Part shown: piece by piece, positions 16,151 through 24,689 of the stretch
Numbering within the stretch: the stretch's first letter is position 1
Layout of the letters: every line of letters begins with the position of its first letter
Assembly: GCF_011801145.1 (NCBI RefSeq)
Contig: NZ_CP046172.1
Coordinates: forward strand, 9,858,001-9,922,000
Direction: 5' to 3'
DNA length: 64,000 nucleotides
Source of the DNA: Nocardia arthritidis
Lineage (GTDB): Bacteria; Actinomycetota; Actinomycetes; Mycobacteriales; Mycobacteriaceae
Translations under genes and position numbers: made by a program
Notes under the pieces: generated by a model
Seen by the model: only the letters and a program-made list of their open reading frames with translations
Told to the model about the DNA's origin: nothing
The model's database searches: none

Positions 16151-17503
16151 ATGGAGCTCGTTTCACCGATCGATGCCGTATTCCTCCTCGGAGAGTCGCG
16201 TGAGCATCCGATGCACGTCGGCTCGGTGCAGCTGTTCGAGGCGCCGGACGACGCCGGACCGGATTTCGCCCGGCAAACCCACGAAACATTGCTCGCCCAA
16301 AGGGAATTCGATCCGACATTCCGTCGTAAACCGGCAAAGCTCTTGGGCGCACCACAATTGGCGTGGACGCAGGAGCGCGACGTCGACATCGATTACCATG
16401 TCCGCCGCTCGGCGCTGCCCGCGCCGGGCAGCATGACCCAACTGCTGGATCTGGCGTCCAGCCTGCACGGTTCGCTGCTGGACCGGCACCGCCCGCTATG
16501 GGAGATCCACCTCATCGAGGGCCTGACCGACGGCCGTTTCGCACTGTATTCGAAGATGCACCACGCGTTGATCGACGGCGTCTCCGCCCAGCGCGTGCTG
16601 CAGCGCACGCTCACCAGCGAGCCGAGCTCGACCGAAACCAAGGTGCCGTGGCATCTGCCGCGCCGCGGGCCGCGAACCGAAAGGTCGGCATCGGCGCTGG
16701 GCGGCGTCGCGCGAAACCTGATATCGGCGGCCGCATCCGCGCCGACCGCGCTGCGGGTGGCCAGGGCCGCACTGCTGCGCCAGCAGCTGACGCTGCCGTT
16801 CGAGGCCCCGCGCACCATGTTCAACGTGCCGATCGGCGGCGCACGCCGCTGTGTAGTGCGGTCCTGGTCGCTGGAGCGGGTCAAGCAGGTGAAGAAGGCG
16901 ACCGGTTCGACCGTCAACGATGTGGTGCTCACCATGGCGGCGGGTGCCCTGCGCGCCTACCTGCTGGAGCGAAACGCGTTGCCGGACAAGCCGTTGATCG
17001 CCATGGTGCCGATCTCACTGCGCAGCGACGAGGACGGGCAGGACAGCGGCGTCAAGGTCGGCGCGATCCTGTGCAATCTGGCCACCGATGTGGCGGATCC
17101 GCTCACCCGGCTGGCCGTCATCCGCGAGTCGATGCTGCGCAGCAAGGAGGTCTACCGCGAGCTGTCGCCGCGCCAGACGATGGCGCTCTCGGCGCTGATG
17201 CTGAGCCCGGTGGTGTTGAGCCTGGTGCCCGGCCTGGTCTCGCTGACCAGCCCGCCGTTCAATATCGTCATCTCGAATGTGCCGGGACCGCGAGAACCCA
17301 TGTACTGGAACGGCGCTCGGCTCGACGCCACCTATCCGCTGTCCATCCCGTTCGACGGGCAGGCCGTCAACATCACCCTCACCACCAACGCGGGCAACCT
17401 GGACTTCGGCGTCGTCGGTTGCCGCCGCAGCGTCCCGGAGCTGCCCCGCCTGCTCGACCATCTGGAATCCGCGCTCACCGCACTGGAGGACGCCGCCCGC
17501 TGA
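16151..17503 (+). CDS. WS/DGAT-type wax ester synthase / diacylglycerol acyltransferase
   Basis: A 450-residue acyltransferase of the bacterial WS/DGAT family. The active-site HHxxxDG is in YSKMHHALIDGVSAQ. Family features include MELVSPIDAVFLLGE at the N-terminus, RPLWEIHLIEGL, and a C-terminal NIVISNVPGPREPMYWNGA segment. The enzyme esterifies fatty alcohols or diacylglycerol with acyl-CoA to make storage wax esters or triacylglycerol at the membrane. It is normal in length. The start at 16151 is supported by the conserved N-terminus. Confidence 0.95.
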   Translation: MELVSPIDAVFLLGESREHPMHVGSVQLFEAPDDAGPDFARQTHETLLAQREFDPTFRRKPAKLLGAPQLAWTQERDVDIDYHVRRSALPAPGSMTQLLDLASSLHGSLLDRHRPLWEIHLIEGLTDGRFALYSKMHHALIDGVSAQRVLQRTLTSEPSSTETKVPWHLPRRGPRTERSASALGGVARNLISAAASAPTALRVARAALLRQQLTLPFEAPRTMFNVPIGGARRCVVRSWSLERVKQVKKATGSTVNDVVLTMAAGALRAYLLERNALPDKPLIAMVPISLRSDEDGQDSGVKVGAILCNLATDVADPLTRLAVIRESMLRSKEVYRELSPRQTMALSALMLSPVVLSLVPGLVSLTSPPFNIVISNVPGPREPMYWNGARLDATYPLSIPFDGQAVNITLTTNAGNLDFGVVGCRRSVPELPRLLDHLESALTALEDAAR

Positions 17504-17506
17504 GCG

Positions 17507-18142
17507 TCAGCGCATCTGGGTGATCCGCCAGAGTTTGCGCGGCAACTCGCCCTCCTCGAAGGGCGCCACCTCCACCAGCCGCCAGCCCGCGGCGACGGCA
17601 TCCACCAGCGCACGGGTGAAGAAATGCACGGCGAAGCCACCGTGCTCGTAGATGTCGTCGCCGTGGGCCAGGCCCGCGCCGTAATGCGCGTCGCCGGTGT
17701 GGCGGACGGTGTAGACCATGGCGCCGCCGGGACGCAGCACGCGACGGATCTCCGCGGCCAGCGCGAGGATCTGCGCGGTGGACAGGTTCATGCACAGCAG
17801 CATGTGCGCGAAGACCGCGTCGACGCTGTGGTCCGGTAACGGAATCGGTTGGCGCACATCGTATTCGATGGTGTGGATCAGATCGTTCAGCCCGGCGGCG
17901 GCCGCGGTCTCGGTGAGCTGGGCCAGACCGGTGCCGCTGAAGTCGGCGGCGGTGACCCGGAACCCGTTGCGGGCGAAGTGGATCGCATCCCTGCCGTGGC
18001 CGCAGCCGAGCTCCAGCACCTCGATCGCGCCCGCCGCACGGAAGGTCGCGGCCGCGTGCACGGCCGCCGTCGACGGCCGCTCGCCGTACATGCCGGGATG
18101 GGCCAGGTAGGTCCGCTCCCAATGCTCGTGCTGGTCAACCAT
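17507..18142 (-). CDS. Class I SAM-dependent methyltransferase
   Basis: A 211-residue methyltransferase: motif I VLELGCGHGRDAIHFARNG, motif II TAADFSGTGLAQL, DHSVDAVFAHMLLCMNLS and EIRRVLRPGGAMVYTVRH. It resembles the TehB/thiopurine-like Methyltransf_11/25 group. It is convergent with the WS/DGAT gene, the stops being 3 bp apart. The substrate is unknown. Confidence 0.87.
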   Translation of the reverse strand: MVDQHEHWERTYLAHPGMYGERPSTAAVHAAATFRAAGAIEVLELGCGHGRDAIHFARNGFRVTAADFSGTGLAQLTETAAAAGLNDLIHTIEYDVRQPIPLPDHSVDAVFAHMLLCMNLSTAQILALAAEIRRVLRPGGAMVYTVRHTGDAHYGAGLAHGDDIYEHGGFAVHFFTRALVDAVAAGWRLVEVAPFEEGELPRKLWRITQMR

Positions 18143-18220
18143 GCCGCGCCGCCTTCCCGCCGGAGGTCCCGCCGCTACAGCTTGCCCGAGTCCGGGACGG
18201 CCCGGTACTGCCGGGTCAAA

Positions 18221-18236
18221 CTAGAACGTGTTACTG
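18221..18236. promoter_or_regulatory. KstR-like operator
   Basis: CTAGAACGTGTTACTG resembles the KstR (TetR-family cholesterol/lipid regulator) consensus TAGAAC-N2-GTTCTA, with a good left half and a partly degenerate right half. It lies in the spacer upstream of the nitronate monooxygenase at 18398. A second palindrome GTTCTAGAAC occurs at 18344-18353. Known mycobacterial and rhodococcal KstR sites look like this; binding here is inferred. Confidence 0.5.
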
Positions 18237-18258
18237 TCGAAATGTGGTGGTGACACCT

Positions 18259-18313
18259 GTCGGATTCGCCACGGCCGCACCATGGCGATAACCGCGGCCG
18301 ACGGCGAATCCGA
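18259..18313. repeat. Long-armed inverted repeat upstream of nitronate monooxygenase
   Basis: GTCGGATTCGCC (about 18259-18270) is repeated in inverse as GGCGAATCCGAC (about 18302-18313). The ~31-base loop holds CGGCCG-containing sequence. In RNA it would make a 12-bp stem in the leader of the downstream gene. Confidence 0.6.
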
Positions 18314-18397
18314 CCCTGCCTCAGGGCAGTCTTTTTGACACCAGTTCTAGAACAGCGCGGTCGGCAGCCGCACCAGCGAGTAGGGAGATCCGCACCT

Positions 18398-19516
18398 ATG
18401 CGTACCGAAATCTGCGACCGGCTGGGAATCGAATTTCCCATCTTCGCCTTCACCCACTGCCGCGATGTCGCGGCCGCGGTCAGCAATGCCGGCGGGCTCG
18501 GCGTGCTCGGCGCGGTCGGCTTCACCGCCGAGGAGTTGGAGGTGGAGCTGGCGTGGCTGGACGAGCACGTGCACGGCGTATACGGCGTCGATCTGGTGAT
18601 CCCGTCCAAGTACGAGGGCCAGGGCATCGAGGGACTCACCCCCGATGAGCTGGAAACCAAACTGGCGGAACTGGTTCCGCAGGGCCACCGCGATTTCGCG
18701 GAGAAGATCCTGGCCGACCACGGGGTACCGCCGCTGCCGGAGGGCGAGCACCACAATCAGCTGCTCGGCTGGACCGCGACAACGGCGGCACCGCAGGTCG
18801 AGGTGATCCTGCGGCATCCGAAGGCCAAGCTGGTGGCCAATGCGCTCGGCACCCCGCCGCCGGATGTCGTTGCGCAGGTACAGGATTCGGGCAGGCTGAT
18901 CGGCGCGCTGTGCGGTTCGGTGAAACATGCGCTCAACCACAAGGCCGCCGGGCTGGATTTCGTCGTCTGCCAAGGCACCGAGGGCGGCGGCCACTGCGGT
19001 GAGATCTCCTCGCTGGTGTTGTGGCCGCAGGTGATCGACGCGGTCGGCGAACTGCCGGTGCTGGCGGCCGGCGGCATCGGCAACGGCCGCCAGGTCGCGG
19101 CCGCGCTGGCGATGGGCGCGCAGGGCGCGTGGACCGGTTCGCTGTGGCTGACCGTGGAGGAGGCCAACGTGCCGCCCGCGCAGATGCGGACCTACATCGA
19201 CGCCAGCAGCCACGACACCGTGCGCTCCCGCTCCTGGACCGGCAAACCGTGCCGGATGCTGCGCAACGACTGGACCGACGCCTGGGAACAGGCCGACACC
19301 CCGGACCCGCTGCCCATGCCGCTGCAGATGATGGTGGCACTGGACGGCGTCAAGCGCGGGCACCGCTATCCCGATGCCGCACGGGACGTCAACTTCAACC
19401 CGGTCGGTCAGGTGGTCGGCATGATGAACCGGGTGGAGCGCTCGGCCGATGTGGTGCAGCGGTTGATCGGGGAGTACGTGGAGGCGTGCGACCGGCTGAA
19501 CAAACTGAACGGTTAG
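18398..19516 (+). CDS. Nitronate monooxygenase-like FMN oxidoreductase
   Basis: A 372-residue TIM-barrel flavoprotein of the NMO/2-nitropropane dioxygenase family: the start MRTEICDRLGIEFPIF, VSNAGGLGVLGAVGF, the FMN-phosphate region CQGTEGGGHCGEISSL, and LAAGGIGNGRQVAAALAMGAQG. Mycobacterial homologues include steroid-degradation oxidoreductases, and the KstR-like box upstream suggests a role in lipid or steroid catabolism; this is inference. The start was set at ATG 18398 because the family begins MRTxIxxxLGIxxPI. Confidence 0.88.
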   Translation: MRTEICDRLGIEFPIFAFTHCRDVAAAVSNAGGLGVLGAVGFTAEELEVELAWLDEHVHGVYGVDLVIPSKYEGQGIEGLTPDELETKLAELVPQGHRDFAEKILADHGVPPLPEGEHHNQLLGWTATTAAPQVEVILRHPKAKLVANALGTPPPDVVAQVQDSGRLIGALCGSVKHALNHKAAGLDFVVCQGTEGGGHCGEISSLVLWPQVIDAVGELPVLAAGGIGNGRQVAAALAMGAQGAWTGSLWLTVEEANVPPAQMRTYIDASSHDTVRSRSWTGKPCRMLRNDWTDAWEQADTPDPLPMPLQMMVALDGVKRGHRYPDAARDVNFNPVGQVVGMMNRVERSADVVQRLIGEYVEACDRLNKLNG

Positions 19517-19654
19517 CGACGGTGGATCGAAACTCCTTACCGCCCAGCCGGATATCGGCTACCGAACAGTTGGACTCACTATTTTCCCGTCCGATTGCTA
19601 GGCTCCCTCTTCGCGTATTGCGGACCCGGATGCGAATCCGGTTGGGAGGTAGGG

Positions 19655-19828
19655 ATGTATCCGTGCACGAACCCGCTGTGCGACAGCGGCGAGCACGAGT
19701 CGGCGACCTGTCCGGACCTGGTTCCCCGCGAGGAGCCGCGCGTCCGGAATCTGATCATCGTCGCGACCATGGCACTGCTGATCATTGCCGCGCTGGTGAT
19801 CGCGGCGGCAGCGGCGGTGCATCGGTAA
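19655..19828 (+). CDS. Small Cys-rich single-pass membrane protein
   Basis: A 57-residue protein starting MYPCTNPLCDSGEHESATC with GGGAGGT upstream. Three Cys in the first 19 residues could bind a metal or form disulfides. One membrane helix (LIIVATMALLIIAALVIAAA) occupies residues ~34-54. No recognised family. It sits between the nitronate monooxygenase and the GntR region; one GntR-type site follows its stop by 15 bp. Confidence 0.6.
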   Translation: MYPCTNPLCDSGEHESATCPDLVPREEPRVRNLIIVATMALLIIAALVIAAAAAVHR

Positions 19829-19843
19829 GCGCACCGCCCTTTC

Positions 19844-19855
19844 CGTCTGAGACAG
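19844..19855. promoter_or_regulatory. GntR-type site A (TGTC-N3-GACx)
   Basis: CGTCTGAGACAG, on the other strand CTGTCTCAGACG, matches the TGTC-YCA-GAC palindrome found upstream of the GntR/AarF genes and of the methyltransferase at 22369. Confidence 0.4.
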
Positions 19856-19968
19856 ATGGTTTGCCCAGTACTGGACGGCAATTCGGGCCCGGATCGGTCT
19901 CGACCCGAAAACGGCTCGGCACCGGGTCGACCAACCGGTTACCTTGCGGCGGAGGAATTCACGAACGA

Positions 19969-20748
19969 TCAGGCGGTCGCGGCGTGCCCATCGGCGGCAT
20001 CGCCATCGGCTCCGGCGCCGAGCAGTTCGACGAACCGGGCCACCACCTTCTCGTGGTACATCCCGAACAGATCCTCGAACAGCGCGAGCTGCGCATCCGA
20101 CGGTCCGCTGCCCGAATCCCACACGGCCGCCAGGGCGCGCCACACCAGCACGTGCAGATCGGCGGCCCCGGCGAAGTACGCCTGCACCGCCTCCGGCACC
20201 TCGAGCACCATCTCGCCGACCGAGTTCAGAATGGCCCGCTGCATGCTCAGGCCGAGGTGGCCGAGCAGACGGCGCACCAGGCCGACCTCGATCGCGAGAA
20301 TCCGGCGTAGATCCGGATTATCCAGCCGGGCAAGCGATTCCAGCTCATCTATATCGGCCTTGAGTATCGCGGGATCGATGAGCTCGTCGAGTCCGGTGTA
20401 TGCGAGCAGCGCGTCCATCACGATACCGCGCTCCACCTCGACGATGTCGCGGAACATCTCGATCGCGACATCCGGCATCGGAATCGAAAAACGGAACAGG
20501 TGCCGGTACACATCGATACCGCCTGCCTCGCGAACGTCGCGAATGGTGAAACCCTTACCGCGCCGGGCCTCGACGAATCCGTACGATTCCAACCTGCCGA
20601 GGGTCAGCTGGGCGGTCGCGCGGTTCATATCGAATTCCTCGGCGACCTGACGGACCGACGGCATGAGATCGCCCGGCTGATATTCCCCCGCGGCAACCCG
20701 GCGTGCCAGCTCGTCGGCAACGTCGGCGACTACCGTTTGGGATCCCAT
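19969..20748 (-). CDS. GntR-family (FadR-like) transcriptional regulator
   Basis: A 259-residue regulator with an N-terminal GntR winged HTH (residues ~4-72; GEYQPGDLMPSVRQVAEEF, NRATAQLTLGRLESYGFVEA, RRGKGFTIRD) and a helical FadR/FCD-like effector domain. It is divergent from the AarF-family gene. A TGTC-N3-GACA palindrome lies 31 bp upstream of its start and a second copy precedes the methyltransferase at 22369, so it may control that block. The effector is unknown, perhaps an acyl-CoA or organic acid. Confidence 0.9.
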   Translation of the reverse strand: MGSQTVVADVADELARRVAAGEYQPGDLMPSVRQVAEEFDMNRATAQLTLGRLESYGFVEARRGKGFTIRDVREAGGIDVYRHLFRFSIPMPDVAIEMFRDIVEVERGIVMDALLAYTGLDELIDPAILKADIDELESLARLDNPDLRRILAIEVGLVRRLLGHLGLSMQRAILNSVGEMVLEVPEAVQAYFAGAADLHVLVWRALAAVWDSGSGPSDAQLALFEDLFGMYHEKVVARFVELLGAGADGDAADGHAATA

Positions 20749-20778
20749 CAGTTGTCACCTTTCGACTACTTGCGATTA

Positions 20779-20790
20779 CGTCCCAGACAG
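20779..20790. promoter_or_regulatory. GntR-type site B
   Basis: CGTCCCAGACAG lies in the spacer between the divergent GntR and AarF-family genes. It shares GTCCCAGACA with site C and shows TGTC-CCA-GACA symmetry with one arm mismatch. Confidence 0.5.
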
Positions 20791-20855
20791 TCTAAGCCCT
20801 GCCGTGCCCGACCGCACGTGTGTAACACTGGTCAGCGCACAGTGTGAGGTGAGTC

Positions 20856-22331
20856 ATGGCTAAGCGATGGGGCAGCGGTCAACAGAATGACGAATCGTCA
20901 ATGGGGCGTGCTCGGCTGTTCGCGGTGGGCGCGAACGGGAAGCTTCCGGTCAGCGGCGCTGTGCGAAATACCAAATTGGCCGCGCTGCCGGTGGCATTCG
21001 CCGGGCGCCAGGCCGCCGGCGTCGGCAAACGGGTACTCGGGCGATCGGCCGCCGAGGTCAACCGGGAAATCCAATTACGAACGGCCCAGCACATTTTCGA
21101 GGTACTCGGCGAGCTGAAGGGCTGTGCCGCGAAATTGGGCCAGCTGCTGGCCATCTACGAGCTGGCGCTGCCGCCGGATATCGCCGAACCGTACAAGATC
21201 GCGCTGAGCCAGCTCCAGGATTCCGCGCCCGCCATGCTGCCGCGCACCGTGCACGCCGCGATGGCGGCCTCCATGGGCGACAATTGGCGTTGGCATTTCC
21301 GGGAATTCGACGATCGGCGCGCCGCGGCGGCCTCGATCGGCCAAGTGCACCGGGCGATCTGGCGCGACGGCACGCCCGTCGCGGTGAAGGTGATGTATCC
21401 GGGTTCGCGACAGTCGGTCGCGGCGGATCTGGAGCAGCTGCGCCGAATCTCCATGCTGGCCACCGTATTTCTGCCGGGCGCCGACGTGAAGGCGGTGACC
21501 GAGGAGATCTGCCGGTGCGTCGAGGCCGAACTCGACTACGCCGCGGAAGCGGAGTACCAGCGCGCGTTCGCGGCCGCGTACGCCGACGATCCGGACTTCT
21601 ACGTACCGCGGGTGATCGATCAGCGCGGCGATGTGCTGATCACCGAATGGCTGGACGGCACCCCGGTGCCACGCGTCGTCGCCGCGGGCGCCCGGGCCGA
21701 GCGGGACCGGGTCGGCATGCTGATGCTGCGCTTCGTGCTCTCGGGTTGGGCCGACCACGGATTGCTCTACAGCGATCCACATCCCGGCAATTTCCGGATA
21801 CTGCCGGACGGCAGGCTCGGCGTCGTCGACTTCGGCGCGTGCTGCGCCTGGCCGCCCGACGGCTTCACCGAACTCGCGGTCGACTACTGCAACGCCATGT
21901 TCAACGGCGGCCCGCTCGATCTGGCGGCGGCCACGCGGCGGCACGGATTCGTCTCGGCGGGAAGGGCTTTCGACACCGAGGAGCTGTTCGCCTCGGTGAT
22001 CCCGTGCACCGAGCCGTTCCGGTTCGACACCTTCCGGCTGACCATGCGCTGGTTACGCAAGCAGGTATTGCGCACAACCAATCCGCGATTATCCAATGTG
22101 ACAAGACAATTGACGATGCCGAGCTATTTCACCCCGTTCGCGCGGTCGTGCCTGACCCTGATCGGCACGATGTGCCAACTGGAGACCGAGGGCGCGTTCC
22201 GCTCGGAGATCCTGCACTGGCTGCCGATGCTCGACGAGGTGGCGCAGGACGCGGATATGCCGGTGGATCTGGCGGCGGTGCGACAGCGGCGGGCCGGCGC
22301 GCGGCGGCCGGATATCTCCGGCGTCGGCTAA
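20856..22331 (+). CDS. ABC1/AarF (UbiB/ADCK)-family atypical kinase
   Basis: A 491-residue protein of the ABC1 family. Motifs in order: the KxGQ signature CAAKLGQLL (K93), AAASIGQVHRA, the VAVKVMYPG ATP-site Lys, and the catalytic segment DPHPGNFRILPDGRLGVVDFG. Family members act as ATPases or kinases in isoprenoid-quinone and lipid metabolism. There are no clear membrane helices at the C-terminus. It is the first gene of a block with a methyltransferase, a 2OG oxygenase and an SDR, and diverges from the GntR regulator. Confidence 0.93.
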   Translation: MAKRWGSGQQNDESSMGRARLFAVGANGKLPVSGAVRNTKLAALPVAFAGRQAAGVGKRVLGRSAAEVNREIQLRTAQHIFEVLGELKGCAAKLGQLLAIYELALPPDIAEPYKIALSQLQDSAPAMLPRTVHAAMAASMGDNWRWHFREFDDRRAAAASIGQVHRAIWRDGTPVAVKVMYPGSRQSVAADLEQLRRISMLATVFLPGADVKAVTEEICRCVEAELDYAAEAEYQRAFAAAYADDPDFYVPRVIDQRGDVLITEWLDGTPVPRVVAAGARAERDRVGMLMLRFVLSGWADHGLLYSDPHPGNFRILPDGRLGVVDFGACCAWPPDGFTELAVDYCNAMFNGGPLDLAAATRRHGFVSAGRAFDTEELFASVIPCTEPFRFDTFRLTMRWLRKQVLRTTNPRLSNVTRQLTMPSYFTPFARSCLTLIGTMCQLETEGAFRSEILHWLPMLDEVAQDADMPVDLAAVRQRRAGARRPDISGVG

Positions 22332-22341
22332 TCTGGATAAC

Positions 22342-22352
22342 TGTCCCAGACA
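22342..22352. promoter_or_regulatory. GntR-type site C
   Basis: TGTCCCAGACA, a perfect TGTC-CCA-GACA palindrome, lies 16 bp before the ATG of the methyltransferase at 22369, close to where RNA polymerase or ribosome would bind. It matches site B at 10 of 11 bases. Confidence 0.55.
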
Positions 22353-22368
22353 TTGTTATCGTCATGCT

Positions 22369-23004
22369 ATGACCGCTCCGACCCGGCCGCTCAATCGGCT
22401 GGTGACCCACTTCTTCGACCGGGCCGCCCGCGCCTACGACCAGGCGGCACTGCAGCGGATCGCGTACCGCCCGCCGCAAGACGAAATGCTGCGCGAACTG
22501 CGCGCGGCTGGTTCCCGGCGGATCGCCGATATCGGTTGCGGTACGGGCATTTTCACCACTCGGCTGCTGCGTGAGCTGGAACCGGAAGCGATATACGGCA
22601 TCGACCTGTCGGAGGGCATGCTCGAACAGGCCCGCGCCAGATCCGGCGAGGTGACCTGGCTGCACAGCCGCGCGGAGAGTCTCCCGTTCGTCGACGGTGA
22701 ACTCGATGCGGTGGTCACCACCTCGGCATTCCACTTCTTCGACCAGCCCGCGGCGGTCGCGGAATTCCGCCGGGTGCTGATGCCGGACGGGCTGGCGGCA
22801 GTCGCCACCATGCACCCCAAGACCCGGCTGGGCCAGCTGTTGATGGACGGCCCGCTCGGCGTCGCCCACTGGCCGACACCGGCGGAGGTACGAAAATTGT
22901 TCGGCGACTTGGATTTCGAGGTGGTCGCCCAGCGCAGGGTGCACCGGCCGATCCCGGAATGGCTGGTGCCGGACGTCATCACGGTTGGGCGCAAACGTTA
23001 TTGA
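22369..23004 (+). CDS. Class I SAM-dependent methyltransferase
   Basis: A 211-residue methyltransferase: motif I RIADIGCGTGIFTTRLL, acidic YGIDLSEGMLEQARARSG, LDAVVTTSAFHFFDQP and EFRRVLMPDGLAAVATMHP. It resembles UbiE/Methyltransf_11 enzymes but the substrate is unknown. It follows the AarF-family gene by 37 bp with GntR-type site C in between, so it may have its own regulated promoter. Confidence 0.88.
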   Translation: MTAPTRPLNRLVTHFFDRAARAYDQAALQRIAYRPPQDEMLRELRAAGSRRIADIGCGTGIFTTRLLRELEPEAIYGIDLSEGMLEQARARSGEVTWLHSRAESLPFVDGELDAVVTTSAFHFFDQPAAVAEFRRVLMPDGLAAVATMHPKTRLGQLLMDGPLGVAHWPTPAEVRKLFGDLDFEVVAQRRVHRPIPEWLVPDVITVGRKRY

Positions 23005-23084
23005 CCGGAGCCCCACCCGATCAACTCCCACGTCGGACTCACTCCCGCCTGCACAGGTGTGCGAGGCGGCCGAGCCGACCACAC

Positions 23085-23160
23085 ATTAGGCGTACCTCCG
23101 CATTCGCTCCGGCCGTGCACGGTCCGTGGGCGGGCTTCGCCCGGCAGCGCATATTAGGAT
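23085..23160. repeat. Dispersed intergenic repeat, copy A
   Basis: TTAGGCGTACCTCCGCATTC is followed by GCTCCGGCCGTGCACGG and ...GGCTTCGCCCGGCAGCGC. The same ~66-bp pattern occurs twice at 41974-42108. It lies between the methyltransferase and oxygenase genes. Confidence 0.6.
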
Positions 23161-23190
23161 CGCGGGGAGCTCTTTCGGGAGGGAGACACG

Positions 23191-23976
23191 GTGACGGTGG
23201 AATCGGTGCTACCCGCACCCCCGGTACCGCAGTGGTTTGCGGATTTGTTCGCGCATCGGCGCTGGGTGCGGCGGAACAAGCCGTTCCCGCACGTATATGC
23301 GAGGGACGTATTCGTGCCGGAGTTCTATCAGCGGCTGGCCGATGAATTCTTCCGGGTGCAGCGCGAACGGCCGGACGATTTCGGCAAGGTCGGCGAGAAC
23401 TACAGCGCTACCGGCATATCGCTGGGCGCGCTGCGCAACGGCCCGCTCGCGCTGTTCATCTCGCGGGAGTGGCACGACCTGATCGCCAAGGTGGCTGGGA
23501 TTTCGGTCACCGGTGATATGGACGGTTCGCTGCACCATCATCCGCCGGGCAGCCCGTACGGCTGGCCGCACAACGACCTGAACCCGGCCTGGTTCCCCGG
23601 CGACCCGCCGGGGCCGAACGAGGTCAAACTGGCCGACAGCTCGGTGGCGATCAAGAACGGCACGCGGGCGCCGGGCGTCACCGCCAGGGAGACGGTGCGC
23701 GCGGTCGCGGTGCTGTTCTATCTGGCCAATCCGGACTGGCAGCCGGGCGACGGCGGGGAGACCGCGCTGTACGAACATATCGGCGATGGCACAACAACGC
23801 CGACTTTGGTTCCGCCGCTGGACAATTCGCTGGTGATGTTCGAATGCACGCCGCGGTCGTGGCATACCTACGCGGGCAACAACCGCCATCAGCGCAACAG
23901 CGTGGTGATGTGGCTGCACCGGCCGAAGGACGATGTGGTGCAGCGTTGGGGAGAGGATCGCATTGAGTACTGGTGA
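23191..23976 (+). CDS. 2-oxoglutarate/Fe(II)-dependent oxygenase
   Basis: A 261-residue protein with the 2OG-Fe(II) facial triad: H127-x-D129 in YGWPHNDLNPAW and distal His225 in PRSWHTYAGN, followed by Arg235 in HQRNSVVMWL as probable 2-oxoglutarate ligand. DGGETALYEH is typical of prolyl-4-hydroxylase-like folds. Expected reaction is hydroxylation of a small molecule or protein residue. The start is GTG at 23191 after GGGAGGGAGA. The SDR gene begins inside its last codons, so the two are coupled. Confidence 0.83.
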   Translation: MTVESVLPAPPVPQWFADLFAHRRWVRRNKPFPHVYARDVFVPEFYQRLADEFFRVQRERPDDFGKVGENYSATGISLGALRNGPLALFISREWHDLIAKVAGISVTGDMDGSLHHHPPGSPYGWPHNDLNPAWFPGDPPGPNEVKLADSSVAIKNGTRAPGVTARETVRAVAVLFYLANPDWQPGDGGETALYEHIGDGTTTPTLVPPLDNSLVMFECTPRSWHTYAGNNRHQRNSVVMWLHRPKDDVVQRWGEDRIEYW

Positions 23977-24682
23977 ACGCCGAGTCTGCCTGCTGACCGG
24001 CGCGGGCGGACTACTCGGCGACGCGTTCTGTCGCGCCTACTACCAGCAGTACGACATCGTGGCGGTCTGCCGCGGCCGCACCCCGGCCGCGCCGTCGCAG
24101 GACGAGTGGTATGTCGATCCGCTGGATCCGGAAACGCCGGTGCCGGAGAACGATTCGCGCATCCACGTGCTGCGGGCCGAACTGCTGGAGCCGGGTGAGG
24201 TAGAACGGGTCGTCGATCTGACGCTGGCCAAATTCGGCCGGGTGGACCTGTTGGTCAACAATGCCGCCTACGTATCGCTGCAACCGCGCGGCGTGGTGGA
24301 CGGCGAGACCGCGCTCGACGAGTTCTACACCCATATGGCGGTGAATGTCGGTGTGCCGCTGCGCTTCGCGACGCGGCTGGCGCAGCGGTCCTGGATGCAC
24401 GACAACGGCGAGAACCGGGCGAACAACCGGAATGTCGTGAATATCTCCAGCATTTCGGGGTCGAACGTCTATCGCGGGCAGACCGTGTACGGCACGTCCA
24501 AGGCCGCGCTGAACCAGCTCACCCGCGCGCTCGCCGCCGAATTCGCCGAATTCGGGGTGCGGGTGAACGCACTGGCGCCCAACAGTTTTCCCGCTCTCGT
24601 GCCCACCGAGCGGGTGGCGCAGGCGATCACCGAACTCGACGAGGGCACGATGACGGGTGAGGTATACAGCGTCGGGGCCTAG
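23963..24682 (+). CDS. SDR-family oxidoreductase
   Basis: A 239-residue short-chain dehydrogenase: the nucleotide-binding TGAGGLLGDAFCRAY, LLVNNAAYVSLQP, catalytic Ser in NISSISGSNVYRG and Y-x-x-x-K in VYGTSKAALNQL. The start is TTG at 23963 with GGGGAGAGG upstream, overlapping the oxygenase by 14 bp, which supports translational coupling. Oxygenase and dehydrogenase may act in sequence on one substrate: hydroxylation, then oxidation of the alcohol. Confidence 0.87.
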   Translation: MSTGERRVCLLTGAGGLLGDAFCRAYYQQYDIVAVCRGRTPAAPSQDEWYVDPLDPETPVPENDSRIHVLRAELLEPGEVERVVDLTLAKFGRVDLLVNNAAYVSLQPRGVVDGETALDEFYTHMAVNVGVPLRFATRLAQRSWMHDNGENRANNRNVVNISSISGSNVYRGQTVYGTSKAALNQLTRALAAEFAEFGVRVNALAPNSFPALVPTERVAQAITELDEGTMTGEVYSVGA

Positions 24683-24689
24683 CGCGTAG

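Noticed and set aside
18347..19363. Open frame opposite the nitronate monooxygenase
   Set aside because: Shadow frame of a clear TIM-barrel flavoprotein gene with no domain of its own.
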